Of a stretch of DNA of 64,000 nucleotides, positions 17,422-26,246 are shown piece after piece. Positions within the stretch are counted from its first letter, which is position 1. Every line of letters starts with the position of its first letter. Origin of the DNA: an uncultured Tateyamaria sp. (GTDB lineage Bacteria > Pseudomonadota > Alphaproteobacteria > Rhodobacterales > Rhodobacteraceae); contig NZ_CANLVZ010000004.1 in NCBI RefSeq assembly GCF_947494755.1, positions 1 through 64,000 of the forward strand. The letters run 5' to 3'. The notes under the pieces were generated by a model. It saw only the letters and a list, made by a program, of their open reading frames with translations. It had not been told where the DNA came from and searched no databases. The translations under genes were made by a program, and so were the position numbers.

Positions 17422-18756
17422 ATGAAAATTGCGGTAATCGGCACGGGCTATGTGGGCCTTGTGTCGGGTGTTTGTTTCTCCGATTTTGGACACACGGTCA
17501 CTTGCGTCGATAAGGACGCGACCAAGATCGACACGCTTTTGCGTGGCGAGGTGCCGATCTATGAACCCGGGCTCGAGGCGCTGATGGTGCGCAACGTCGA
17601 GGGCGGGCGGCTCAGCTTTACCACCGACCTTGCCAGCGCGATTGACGGTGCCGAAGCGGTGTTTATCGCCGTGGGCACACCCACCCGGCGCGGCGATGGA
17701 CATGCAGACCTCACCTATGTGATGGCCGCCGCCGAAGAGATCGCAAGGCTCGCCCAGAACTATGTGGTGATCGTGACCAAATCCACCGTGCCCGTCGGCA
17801 CCAACCGGCGCGTGGCAGAGGTGGTGCGTGCCGCCAACCCGTCACTCGATTTCGATGTGGCCAGCAACCCTGAATTTCTGCGCGAAGGGGCCGCCATTGA
17901 CGACTTCATGAAGCCCGACCGCGTTGTGGTCGGGGTGCAGTCCGAGCGCGCCGCCGATGTCATGGCCGAGATCTACCGCCCTCTTTACCTGCGCGACTTC
18001 CCCATCGTGACCACCGATCTCGAAAGTGCGGAGATGATCAAATACGCCGCCAACGCGTTTCTGGCGACCAAGATCACCTTCATCAACGAAATCGCGATGC
18101 TGTGCGAACGCACCGGTGCCGACATCAAGCAAGTCTCGCAAGGGATGGGGCTGGATGGGCGGATCGGTAACAAGTTCCTGCATGCCGGGCCGGGCTATGG
18201 CGGGTCCTGCTTTCCCAAGGACACCCGCGCACTGGCCCGCATCGGTCAGGAACATGCCGTGCCGATGCAGATCACCGAGACGGTCATCAAGGTCAATGAA
18301 GAGATCAAGCGGCGCATGATCGACAAGATCTTTGCGCTCTGCGCGGATCGTCTGGCGGGCAAGACGGTGGCCGTTCTGGGCGTCACCTTCAAACCCAACA
18401 CCGATGACATGCGCGACGCTCCGTCGCTGACCATCGTGCCCGCCCTCATCGGGGCAGGGGCCAAGGTTCGCGTGACCGACCCGCAAGGGCGACATGAGGG
18501 CGAAGGCTTGCTGCCCGGTGTCACTTGGGTCGAGGATGCCTATGAGGCTTGCGAGAACGCCGATCTGGTTGTCACGCTGACTGAATGGAACGAGTTTCGC
18601 GCGCTCGACCTCAAGCGCCTCGCGGGCAGCATGGCCACACCCCATATGGCGGACCTGCGCAATATCTACGCCGCACAAGACGCGGAAAAGGCGGGCTTTG
18701 CAGCCTATGACAGCATCGGGCGTACCGCCTGGCAGAAAGAGGAGGCCGTACAATGA
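17422..18756 (+). CDS. ugd: UDP-glucose 6-dehydrogenase
   Basis: Oxidises UDP-glucose to UDP-glucuronate with two NAD+. The 444-residue product starts MKIAVIGTGYVGLVSGVCFSD (Rossmann GxGxxG). It has VAVGTPTRRGDGHADLTYV, the substrate-binding SNPEFLREGAAIDDFMKPDR, and the catalytic cysteine in GPGYGGSCFPKDTRAL. It opens the polysaccharide locus and overlaps the next gene, an epimerase acting on its likely product, by four bases. Confidence 0.95.
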   Translation: MKIAVIGTGYVGLVSGVCFSDFGHTVTCVDKDATKIDTLLRGEVPIYEPGLEALMVRNVEGGRLSFTTDLASAIDGAEAVFIAVGTPTRRGDGHADLTYVMAAAEEIARLAQNYVVIVTKSTVPVGTNRRVAEVVRAANPSLDFDVASNPEFLREGAAIDDFMKPDRVVVGVQSERAADVMAEIYRPLYLRDFPIVTTDLESAEMIKYAANAFLATKITFINEIAMLCERTGADIKQVSQGMGLDGRIGNKFLHAGPGYGGSCFPKDTRALARIGQEHAVPMQITETVIKVNEEIKRRMIDKIFALCADRLAGKTVAVLGVTFKPNTDDMRDAPSLTIVPALIGAGAKVRVTDPQGRHEGEGLLPGVTWVEDAYEACENADLVVTLTEWNEFRALDLKRLAGSMATPHMADLRNIYAAQDAEKAGFAAYDSIGRTAWQKEEAVQ

Positions 18757-19754
18757 CCAAAGTTCTCGTGACGGGATCGGCGGGGTTCATCGGCTATCAT
18801 CTGTGCAAGCGACTGCTCGGCGATGGGTGCGAGGTGGTGGGGTTTGATGCGCTGACCGACTACTATGATGTGACGCTCAAGGAACGGCGCCAGCAGATGT
18901 TACTGCAATCGCCGCAGTTTCGCGTTGTGAACGAACGCCTCGAGACCGATGGCGCGCTGCACGATCTGGTCGCGGCCGAGAAACCGGACGTGATTGTCCA
19001 TCTCGCCGCGCAAGCCGGGGTGCGTTATTCCATCGACAACCCGCGATCCTATGTGGATGCCAATATCATCGGCACATACAACCTGCTCGAGGCGGTGCGC
19101 GCCACACCTTGTACGCATCTGCTGATGGCCTCGACCTCGTCCATCTACGGGGCCAATGCCGACATGCCTTATGCCGAAACGCACAAGGCCGACGCGCAGA
19201 TGTCGTTCTATGCGGCCACGAAAAAGGCGAATGAGGCGATGGCCCATTCCTATGCGCATCTTTATCACATGCCAGTCACGATGTTCCGCTTCTTTACGGT
19301 CTATGGACCGTGGGGGCGCCCGGATATGGCGCTGTTCAAATTCACCCGCGCGATCCTCGAAGGATCACCCATCGACGTCTACAATCACGGCGATATGGAG
19401 CGGGACTTTACCTATGTCACCGATCTGGTGAATGCGATCCGCCTGTTGATGGATGTCCCGCCCGAACGCGACGCGCCCGTGGGCGAGGCGGACAGCCTGT
19501 CGCCGGTGGCTCCGTACCGCATTGTGAACATAGGAAACGGGGCACCGGTGCGCCTGCTCGATTTCATCGAGGCGATCGAGACCTCACTGGGGCGCAAAGC
19601 CACCAAAAACATGATGGACATGCAGCCCGGCGACGTGCCCGCGACCTGGGCGGACGAGACGCTCTTGTCTGACCTGACGGGCTACACGCCGCAAACATCG
19701 GTGCCCGATGGGGTTGCTGCCTTTGTGGAGTGGTACAGGGATTATTATTCCTGA
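18753..19754 (+). CDS. UDP-glucuronate 4-epimerase-like NAD-dependent epimerase
   Basis: The 333-residue extended SDR has the NAD motif VTGSAGFIGYHLCKRLL, LAAQAGVRYSIDNPRSYVDAN, SSTSSIYGAN-type active serine region, and the YxxxK pair in SFYAATKKANEAMAHSYAHLY. FFTVYGPWGRPDMALFKF is the fingerprint of UDP-glucuronate/galacturonate 4-epimerases. With Ugd it would supply UDP-galacturonate. Translation is coupled to ugd through ATGA. It converges with the aminotransferase gene 22 bases away. Confidence 0.88.
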   Translation: MTKVLVTGSAGFIGYHLCKRLLGDGCEVVGFDALTDYYDVTLKERRQQMLLQSPQFRVVNERLETDGALHDLVAAEKPDVIVHLAAQAGVRYSIDNPRSYVDANIIGTYNLLEAVRATPCTHLLMASTSSIYGANADMPYAETHKADAQMSFYAATKKANEAMAHSYAHLYHMPVTMFRFFTVYGPWGRPDMALFKFTRAILEGSPIDVYNHGDMERDFTYVTDLVNAIRLLMDVPPERDAPVGEADSLSPVAPYRIVNIGNGAPVRLLDFIEAIETSLGRKATKNMMDMQPGDVPATWADETLLSDLTGYTPQTSVPDGVAAFVEWYRDYYS

Positions 19755-19776
19755 ACCGCACCTTACGGGTTTTAAT

Positions 19777-20964
19777 TCAAGCAGACGACGCCACAGGGCT
19801 GCGCCGCTCGGCCATCCGCCCGATCCGTGCGACGGTCTGTGCCAGATCGGCAATCTCGTCCCGCGACCAGCTTGGGTCGATCAAAAAGGCAAGGCTGGTC
19901 TCCCCAAGCGATTGCGCGACCGGCAGCGGTGCGGAGGGGCCGATGCCACGGGCGCGGAACATCTCTTCGCGGTAGATTTCGGAACAACTGCCCGAAAAGG
20001 CGGGAAAGCCTGCGTCGGAGATTTCGGCAAGAATGCGGTCGCGTGACCAGCCGGTGGCAAGGGCCGACGGTTCGACAAACGCGTAATAGCGATACCACGC
20101 ATGGGTGATGCCATCAGGCGGGGTCACGACGCGGAAGGCGCTGCACCCCGACAGCGTCTCGGTCAGAACGGCAGCATGGGCGGTGCGGATCGCGCGCCAG
20201 TCGTTCAAGCGTTCAAGCTGGACACGGCCAATAGCCGCCGACATGCCGGTCATGCGCAGGTTGGTGCCGGGTTCCCCCCGATGCAGCCAGCGAAAGCCGG
20301 GAGGGTGGTCGTCGGCATGGACCACCGCATAGCTTTTGCCGTGATCCTTGAAGCTCCACGCGCGGTCCCACAATTGCGGATCCTCGGTCAGCAACATGCC
20401 CCCTTCGCCGCCCGTGGTCATGATCTTGTCCTGACAGAAGGAAAACGAGCCGAACGTGCCAAAGGTGCCCACATGGCGCGCACCGATCATCGCGCCATGG
20501 GCCTGGGCGCAATCCTCGATCACCCACAGCCCGTGGGCCTCGGCCAGCGCCATGATCTCGACCATGTCGCAGGGCCAGCCCGCAAGGTGTACCGGGATGA
20601 TCCCGCGCGTGCGCGGCGTGATCAGCGGGGCAATGGTTTCAGGCGTGATGTTCTGCGTGTCGGGGTCGATATCGGCAAAGACGGGCACGCCGCCTGCCAG
20701 CATCACACACGCCGCCGAGGCGACAAAGCTGCGGGGCGTCACGATCACCTCGTCGCCGGGTTCAAGGTCGAGCGCCCGCAGGGCCGTATCCAGCGTCACC
20801 GATCCGTTCGCCATCGCGATGGCAAAGGAGGCCCCGGTATAGGCGCAATAGGCATCCTCGAAGGCGGTCACGTCAAAGCCGGTCCAGGCGTTGACCTTGC
20901 CGGATTTCAGCACCGCCGTGACGGCAGCGATCTGATCATCATCATATATGGGCCAGCGAGACAT
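19777..20964 (-). CDS. DegT/DnrJ/EryC1/StrS sugar aminotransferase
   Basis: The 395-residue PLP enzyme transfers an amino group to a keto-sugar nucleotide. VTPRSFVASAACVMLAGG, VIEDCAQAHGA (PLP-ring aspartate) and SFSFCQDKIMTTGGEGGML (Schiff-base lysine present) mark it as a true aminotransferase. I chose ATG 20964 because GGAGA lies at proper distance; the track's ATG at 20970 is too close to it. It is last in a minus-strand operon with the PIG-L, formyltransferase and sugar transferase genes. Its likely substrate is the 4-keto-6-deoxy sugar made by the PglF-like dehydratase (inference). Confidence 0.88.
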   Translation of the reverse strand: MSRWPIYDDDQIAAVTAVLKSGKVNAWTGFDVTAFEDAYCAYTGASFAIAMANGSVTLDTALRALDLEPGDEVIVTPRSFVASAACVMLAGGVPVFADIDPDTQNITPETIAPLITPRTRGIIPVHLAGWPCDMVEIMALAEAHGLWVIEDCAQAHGAMIGARHVGTFGTFGSFSFCQDKIMTTGGEGGMLLTEDPQLWDRAWSFKDHGKSYAVVHADDHPPGFRWLHRGEPGTNLRMTGMSAAIGRVQLERLNDWRAIRTAHAAVLTETLSGCSAFRVVTPPDGITHAWYRYYAFVEPSALATGWSRDRILAEISDAGFPAFSGSCSEIYREEMFRARGIGPSAPLPVAQSLGETSLAFLIDPSWSRDEIADLAQTVARIGRMAERRSPVASSA

Positions 20965-20986
20965 GGGCATTCTCCGGTTTCAGGGG

Positions 20987-21694
20987 TCAAAGGACGGCGC
21001 GGACAAGGACAAAGCCCTCGGCGGCCGCGCGGTGGACGGTGGCACCACGCAGGGTGGCAAGGGCGCGCAGGCTCTCGATCGAGCGTTCGTGCGGCGCCGC
21101 GCGCACCTGACTGGCAAAGCAGGCAAAGGCGGCCAGCTTGTCCTCAAGCGTGTCGGTGATATCGATAAAGACGTTCGGCACGAAAGGGGGCGTGAGGTAA
21201 GGCGCGTTCCAGTTCGTTTCGGACAGGGTTTCGTAGGCCAGGATCGTGGTGGGATAGCGCGCCTGGTGCGGCCGGCTTGCCACCAGCGTCGACAGGAACG
21301 TCAACTGGTGATCCATGTGGATGTCGCCGGGGTGGGGGGCAAAGACCGTGTGCGGGTCCATCGTCCGGATCAGATCGCCAAGGCCCGCATTCAGTGCACC
21401 ATGGGGATGTTCGGCCAGCTCGGCTGCCGGGAAATCCAGCCAGTGGGTCTGGGCAATACCGAGTTGGCCGTGCGCCGCTGCGGCCTCGGCCCGGACTGTC
21501 GCGATTTGTGCCGCGTCAAAGCGGGGCGGCTGGCCGCTGGTCACAACCGCAACATGTACATTGTGTCCCGCACGGGCGAGACGTGCCATGGTGCCACCCA
21601 CGCCCAGGATTTCGTCATCAGGATGCGGCGCAACCACCAGAACGGGGCACCCGTCCGGGTCGGGTTGGCCAAACAGGTCGGGCAGGGCGCTCAT
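20987..21694 (-). CDS. PIG-L/LmbE-family zinc deacetylase
   Basis: The 235-residue product has the metal site VVAPHPDDEILGVGGTMARL (HPDDE) and the third ligand region in HPGDIHMDHQLTF. It is expected to remove N-acetyl groups from an amino sugar or a GlcNAc-type glycan. ATG 21694 is chosen for its GGAAGGAGC Shine-Dalgarno; the track ORF begins 17 residues earlier inside the upstream gene. It overlaps the formyltransferase stop by four bases and sits 22 bases before the aminotransferase start, so all three are one operon. Confidence 0.88.
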   Translation of the reverse strand: MSALPDLFGQPDPDGCPVLVVAPHPDDEILGVGGTMARLARAGHNVHVAVVTSGQPPRFDAAQIATVRAEAAAAHGQLGIAQTHWLDFPAAELAEHPHGALNAGLGDLIRTMDPHTVFAPHPGDIHMDHQLTFLSTLVASRPHQARYPTTILAYETLSETNWNAPYLTPPFVPNVFIDITDTLEDKLAAFACFASQVRAAPHERSIESLRALATLRGATVHRAAAEGFVLVRAVL

Positions 21695-22602
21695 AGCTGG
21701 CTCCTTCCAAGGTGGGTGTGTTGGGCGGGGGGCGCACCGGACCATTCGGTCACATCAAGGCATGCACCGTCGCCGCAATAGACAGTGAAAAGGTCAGGCG
21801 TGACCGCCTGCACCTGACCGGGCAGGCCGACATAATACCCCGTGCGCGGACAGAGCTGTGCGGCGGTGATCACCAGCGTCTCTCCGGAGGCGGTGGTGGT
21901 GAAGGCCCCGGGATAGGGCGGCCCGGCCGCGCGGATCAATCGGTGAATGTCGCGCGCTGGTTTGGTCCAGTCGATCAACCCGTCACTGGGCCGGCGCCGG
22001 GCACAGACAGAGGCTTGCGTGTCATCCTGCGCCGTGGCGGGCCGCTGACCTGCCTTGAGGTCAGACAAGAGGGCGGGCAGCATGTCCTGCAAGGCGTCGA
22101 TCACCTTATCATAAAGACTACGGGCAGTTTCGGCCTCCGGATCGATGGAAAACTGGCGTTGCGCGGCGAGGTCGCCGGTGTCTACCCCATCGTCAAGCCA
22201 GAACAGGCTCGCCCCGGCCTGTGTGCCACCCATCAGAATGGTCCACGGTATGACACCGCGCCCACGCAACTGGGGCAGGGCGGAGGGATGAAAGCCAATG
22301 GCACCGTGTTTCGCCAGTGCCCGGAACGCGGGCCCACAAATCTGGGACCAGCCGATGACCATAATGATGTCGGGGCTTATTGCGGCAATGGCCGCATGAG
22401 TATCGGGGGCGTCGCTTTTCTCGGTCCGGTGCACGGGGATGTCATATTGCGCTGCAATTGGCCCAAGATCGGCAAAGTCGGAATGACGCCGTGCGAGATC
22501 TGTGGGCAATGTCACCACCAGATCAGGCGCATGCCCTGCCGCACAAATCGCGGCAAGTGCGGCACGCGAGCCTTCGACCGCCCCGACAAACACCGTCCTC
22601 AT
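21691..22602 (-). CDS. Fmt-like sugar N-formyltransferase
   Basis: The 303-residue product resembles the N10-formyl-THF-dependent transferase fold of Fmt/ArnA and sugar N-formyltransferases: MVIGWSQICGPAFRALA, GFHPSALPQLRGRGVIPWTI, and WLDDGVDTGDLAAQ with the conserved Asp. A C-terminal OB-like domain follows (GLIDWTKPARDIHRLIRA). The His of the active site is present, but the Asn two residues before it in classical members is Gly here (GFH instead of NxH). In this operon it most plausibly formylates an amino-deoxy sugar nucleotide. Confidence 0.8.
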   Translation of the reverse strand: MRTVFVGAVEGSRAALAAICAAGHAPDLVVTLPTDLARRHSDFADLGPIAAQYDIPVHRTEKSDAPDTHAAIAAISPDIIMVIGWSQICGPAFRALAKHGAIGFHPSALPQLRGRGVIPWTILMGGTQAGASLFWLDDGVDTGDLAAQRQFSIDPEAETARSLYDKVIDALQDMLPALLSDLKAGQRPATAQDDTQASVCARRRPSDGLIDWTKPARDIHRLIRAAGPPYPGAFTTTASGETLVITAAQLCPRTGYYVGLPGQVQAVTPDLFTVYCGDGACLDVTEWSGAPPAQHTHLGRSQL

Positions 22603-23198
22603 GATGTTGCAGACCCGGTCAGCGACTTCGACACAAGCGCGATGCGATCCACACGGCGCTGCTCGCCATAAAGTGCGACGCCAATCGTCTCGGCCAGAAT
22701 ACGCAGATCAAGCCATGTGCTGCGGTTGGCTATATACCAAAGGTCCAGTTGCAGCTTTTCGGTGTCGGACAACATGGTGTTGCCGCTGACCTGCGCCCAC
22801 CCGGTCAGACCGGGACGGACCGTGGCGCGGCGCAGGCCATCCTGCCCGAAACCCGCGATGGTCTCGCGCAAAAGGGGGCGGGGCCCGACCAGCGCCATCT
22901 CACCGCGCAGAATGGTCAAAAGCTGGGGCAACTCGTCCAGACGCAGTCGGCGCACAATGGTCGAGATAGGGGTCTGGCGCTGCGCATCCGGCAGCAAAGC
23001 GCCGTCTGGCGCGCGCGCATCTGACATGGTGCGCAATTTGATGACTGTGAACGGCACATCGTGCAACCCGCTGCGGGTCTGTCGAAACACACTTGGCGCG
23101 CCAAGCGACAGGCGCAGAATGACATAGGCAATCAGGAAAAACGGCAACGCCAGCAGACCAGCCAGCCCCGTTATCAATAGTTCAACCGCACGGTTCAT
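22599..23198 (-). CDS. Priming sugar-phosphate transferase (PglC/WbaP C-terminal type)
   Basis: The 199-residue monotopic phosphoglycosyl transferase has one N-terminal hydrophobic reentrant helix (LLITGLAGLLALPFFLIAYVIL). It also shows FTVIKLRTMSDA, RRLRLDELPQLLTILRGEMALVGPRP (catalytic Asp-Glu), RPGLTGWAQVSGN and QLDLWYIANRS. It transfers a sugar phosphate to undecaprenyl phosphate, starting the repeat unit. Its short length and its operon with formyltransferase, deacetylase and aminotransferase genes suggest a PglC-like preference for a diamino-trideoxy-type sugar. Start ATG 23198 is chosen over TTG 23204; neither has a strong ribosome-binding site. Confidence 0.9.
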   Translation of the reverse strand: MNRAVELLITGLAGLLALPFFLIAYVILRLSLGAPSVFRQTRSGLHDVPFTVIKLRTMSDARAPDGALLPDAQRQTPISTIVRRLRLDELPQLLTILRGEMALVGPRPLLRETIAGFGQDGLRRATVRPGLTGWAQVSGNTMLSDTEKLQLDLWYIANRSTWLDLRILAETIGVALYGEQRRVDRIALVSKSLTGSATS

Positions 23199-24081
23199 GT
23201 TCAATACTCAATCGGGTGCGGGCAAAATCTGCCCTTGCGGCACCACTTCGTTAGGGTCAACACCGCCACGCGGCGGTTTCTTTAATCAATACGCGTCACT
23301 CTATATATGATGTGCGCTTTGTTGGCTATTACTAAAGATCACAGCAGCACAAGGTATTCTCAGGAGTAAGCAAAGGGCAATCATCGCGATAGATTAATAG
23401 AATGGTAAAAAGATGATCAATTCAACTATTGCGATAATAGGAGCGGACTGTTTTCTCCAAAATCGCAGTCTTTCGAAAACACAAAGCAATCCATTGCCGA
23501 ATCGCAAACCGGCGAAGAATTGCTTCGAAACAGGTCCGTACTCTCGATAAGGGAACTCAGTCTCAGAAAATACAACCATGTAGGGAAGCTCGTTCAGGGC
23601 GTCTATTAAAGTGGCAAAAACCCGCCGCAGACCCGAAAAATCTAACATACTGTAATTTAGTGATATTTCAGGATTTATCCACACGAGCGGCAGAAAATTG
23701 TTAACAAATCACTTACTTTTTTACAAATTTTCCGTATACATGAGGTAGGCAATTTCCTGCCTGACACACCTGAGTGACGCGAGAATTTCTTCGTGCAGGT
23801 GACGATGCGACGAGTGGCAAACATACCTGCGGGGACACGCGGGACCAAAAAATATATAAGACCAAATAATAATGCAGGGCGATAAGCCTGATGAATTTCG
23901 AATAAGATAACGCGCTCCTGATCGAATTATGCGCGACATAAAAACGGCTACACACGGCTGAGCATTTTCCGTTTTGAGACTGACAAACCTGGTTTGTCGG
24001 TGTCTGGAAACGTGTGTCATTTCTATTGCGACCGGTTGCCTGATTAGGAGGTGCTGGTATTTGTTTAACGAGGTGTTTGAA
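23199..24081. other. AT-rich 0.88-kb divergent spacer
   Basis: This long spacer separates the minus-strand sugar transferase operon from the plus-strand dehydratase operon. It is visibly more AT-rich than its surroundings. It contains two minus-strand ORFs (23394-23684 and 23713-23955) without ribosome-binding sites or recognisable domains. A short hairpin (ACCGCC acgc GGCGGT, then ttcttt) lies at 23262-23277. It probably holds the divergent promoters and regulatory sites; I cannot support a gene. Confidence 0.5.
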
Positions 24082-26244
24082 ATGAGCAATTTAGACGGCA
24101 TGACGACGGGCGACCAATTGGTCTGGACGCCAACACGACGGGCCGGCCGCGCAATTATGGCGCGGATCGGACGGCGATTTGCATCGACGGGCCGGCTGTT
24201 GGCGTCATTACGCGCCAACCGCCGGCTTGCAATCGCCGACACCGTCGCAACTGCCTTGGCCGCGCTCGCAGCATTGCTGTTAACGGCCAATCTGATCGGC
24301 GCACATGTCCTCAGCGAGAGCCTTGTTGCGTTCGTCTCGTCGGCCGTTCTGGCCGCTTTGATCATGTATCCCCTCAGCGCCTTTTACAGAGGCCACGCCC
24401 GCGCCACGTCTTTACGCGACGCGGTTGTCGTCGTGCGCGGGGCGCTGTTTGCGCTTGGCCTGCAATGGCTGTGCCTGTCGCTGTTGCCGGGCGCGGCGGC
24501 GGTCCCATTTGCCTCTTTCGCCATCCAATTCCTGGTTGTAGTCCCTGCGCTGGTCGGCTTGCGCCTGTGTGCCCGTCACCGCGAGCTGGTGCGTAAGGTC
24601 AATCACACCGCCCGCGCGCCCGCCGACATGGCCGTTGCCGACACGCGCATTCCAGTGCTCGTCGTCGGGACCGGGACCAATTGTGATCTTTTCGTGCGCG
24701 CCTCACGCACGCCCGACGCCCGCTATCGGCCCATTGGTATCATCGATGACGCGCGCGACACGGGCGGCCTCGTGTTTCACGACATCGACATACTCGGCTC
24801 GCTTTTGTCGCCTGACCGGCTGTGCGCGACCCTGGAAATGATGGAGGCGCTGCCCCAACGCCTGTTCCTGACCGAACCGATCACCCAGCTTGATTCCGAC
24901 GGAATCGGCAAGTTGATCGGGTGGGCCAATGCGCACAGCGTCCCTGTCTCGCGTCTGCCCAACCTGGGCGAAGCACCCTCGGGCTCCGACCTTGGCGGAG
25001 TTGAGCCGCGCGCCGTTGACCCCACAGACATCCTTGACCGACCGCAAAAGGCGGTTGAGCGGTCGCTGTTGCGCGCCTTGTTCAACGGCCGCCGCGTTCT
25101 GATCACCGGGGCAGGCGGGTCCATCGGCAGTGAGTTGTCGCGCCAGATCGCCTCCTTCGGTCCGAGCCAGCTGGTCTTGCTGGAACAGTGCGAATTGAAC
25201 GCCTACACCATTGATCAGGATCTGAAGCAGTATTTTCCGGACGTTCAGCACCATGTGCATGTGGCAGACATTCGCGACGCCAGGCGGGTCAACGCGATCT
25301 TTGCCAAGCACCGCCCCGAACTGGTGTTCAATGCCGCGGCCCTGAAGCATGTGCCCATGGTCGAGGCCAACCCGTGCGAGGGCGTGCTGACCAACGTGAT
25401 CGGCACCCGCAACATTGCAGATGCAGCCCGCGACGTGGGTGCCATTGCGATGGTGCAGGTGTCGACCGACAAGGCCGTGAACACCACCAATGTGATGGGC
25501 GCGACCAAGCGGGTCGCCGAATTCTACGTTCAGGCGCAGGATCGCATCACGTCCGAAACCGGCGAAAGCACCCGCTTTTTCTCGGTCCGGTTTGGCAACG
25601 TCCTGGGATCGTCCGGCTCGCTCATCCCGTTGTTCCAGAAACAGATCGCTCAAGGCGGACCACTCACGATCACGGACGACCGCATGACCCGCTATTTCAT
25701 GACCATCCGCGAGGCGGTCGAACTGACGCTTGTGGCGGCGGCAAAGGGCTTGGCGCAGAAAACCGGCCTGGGCCAGATCTTTGTTCTGGATATGGGAGAG
25801 CCGGTCAAGATCATGGATATCGCTGAACGGATGATCCGCTTGGCCGGGCTGCGCCCTGACGATGACATCAAGATCGAAGTGATCGGCATTCGCCCCGGTG
25901 AAAAGCTGTTCGAAGAGCTGTTTGACGAATCCGAAACGCCGCGTGATTGCGGCATTCCCGGTGTGCAGGCCGCAGTACCTGAGGGCATCGCCATCTCGCG
26001 GCTGCGCGCGGCTATCCATCATCTTGAAGGGGCGGCGCGGGGCGGGTCGGCGCGTGACGTGAAACGCCGGCTGAAGAACCTTGTGCCCGGCTACGGGGTC
26101 AACGGGCTGCGGCCCATCGAAATTACCGGCGATGCGCTGCGCGCGCCGGAACCACGCGGGCGGCCCATTGCATCATCGCCCGTGACGATCGCCCTGCCGA
26201 CGGGCGGTTATCCAAGCCAATTGCATTACGAAACAAATACTTAA
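24082..26244 (+). CDS. CapD/PglF-like membrane UDP-sugar 4,6-dehydratase
   Basis: The 720-residue FlaA1/CapD-type protein has four N-terminal membrane segments (for example TVATALAALAALLLTANLIG and FASFAIQFLVVVPALVGLRL). A CoA/NAD-binding-like domain (VPVLVVGTGTN-type) follows. The C-terminal SDR catalytic half begins VLITGAGGSIGSELSRQIAS, and STDKAVNTTNVMGATKRVAE has Met where SDRs usually have Tyr, as in PglF/CapD. It likely converts UDP-GlcNAc to the 4-keto-6-deoxy product. ATG 24082 has GAGGTG before it; an in-frame TTG at 24061 has a stronger AGGAGGT and is a real alternative. The next gene starts three bases after the stop. Confidence 0.88.
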   Translation: MSNLDGMTTGDQLVWTPTRRAGRAIMARIGRRFASTGRLLASLRANRRLAIADTVATALAALAALLLTANLIGAHVLSESLVAFVSSAVLAALIMYPLSAFYRGHARATSLRDAVVVVRGALFALGLQWLCLSLLPGAAAVPFASFAIQFLVVVPALVGLRLCARHRELVRKVNHTARAPADMAVADTRIPVLVVGTGTNCDLFVRASRTPDARYRPIGIIDDARDTGGLVFHDIDILGSLLSPDRLCATLEMMEALPQRLFLTEPITQLDSDGIGKLIGWANAHSVPVSRLPNLGEAPSGSDLGGVEPRAVDPTDILDRPQKAVERSLLRALFNGRRVLITGAGGSIGSELSRQIASFGPSQLVLLEQCELNAYTIDQDLKQYFPDVQHHVHVADIRDARRVNAIFAKHRPELVFNAAALKHVPMVEANPCEGVLTNVIGTRNIADAARDVGAIAMVQVSTDKAVNTTNVMGATKRVAEFYVQAQDRITSETGESTRFFSVRFGNVLGSSGSLIPLFQKQIAQGGPLTITDDRMTRYFMTIREAVELTLVAAAKGLAQKTGLGQIFVLDMGEPVKIMDIAERMIRLAGLRPDDDIKIEVIGIRPGEKLFEELFDESETPRDCGIPGVQAAVPEGIAISRLRAAIHHLEGAARGGSARDVKRRLKNLVPGYGVNGLRPIEITGDALRAPEPRGRPIASSPVTIALPTGGYPSQLHYETNT

Positions 26245-26246
26245 AC

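Noticed and set aside
23262-23283. Hairpin ACCGCC-acgc-GGCGGT followed by ttcttt
   Set aside because: Looks like a plus-strand terminator, but no plus-strand gene precedes it; not called as a terminator.
23394-23955. Two small minus-strand ORFs in the AT-rich spacer (96 and 80 residues)
   Set aside because: No ribosome-binding sites, the first uses a GTG start, no recognisable domains; such frames arise easily in AT-rich DNA. Kept only as part of the spacer entry.
24703-26022. 439-residue minus-strand ORF opposite the PglF-like gene
   Set aside because: Lies entirely opposite the conserved dehydratase domain and shows no protein-like motif.
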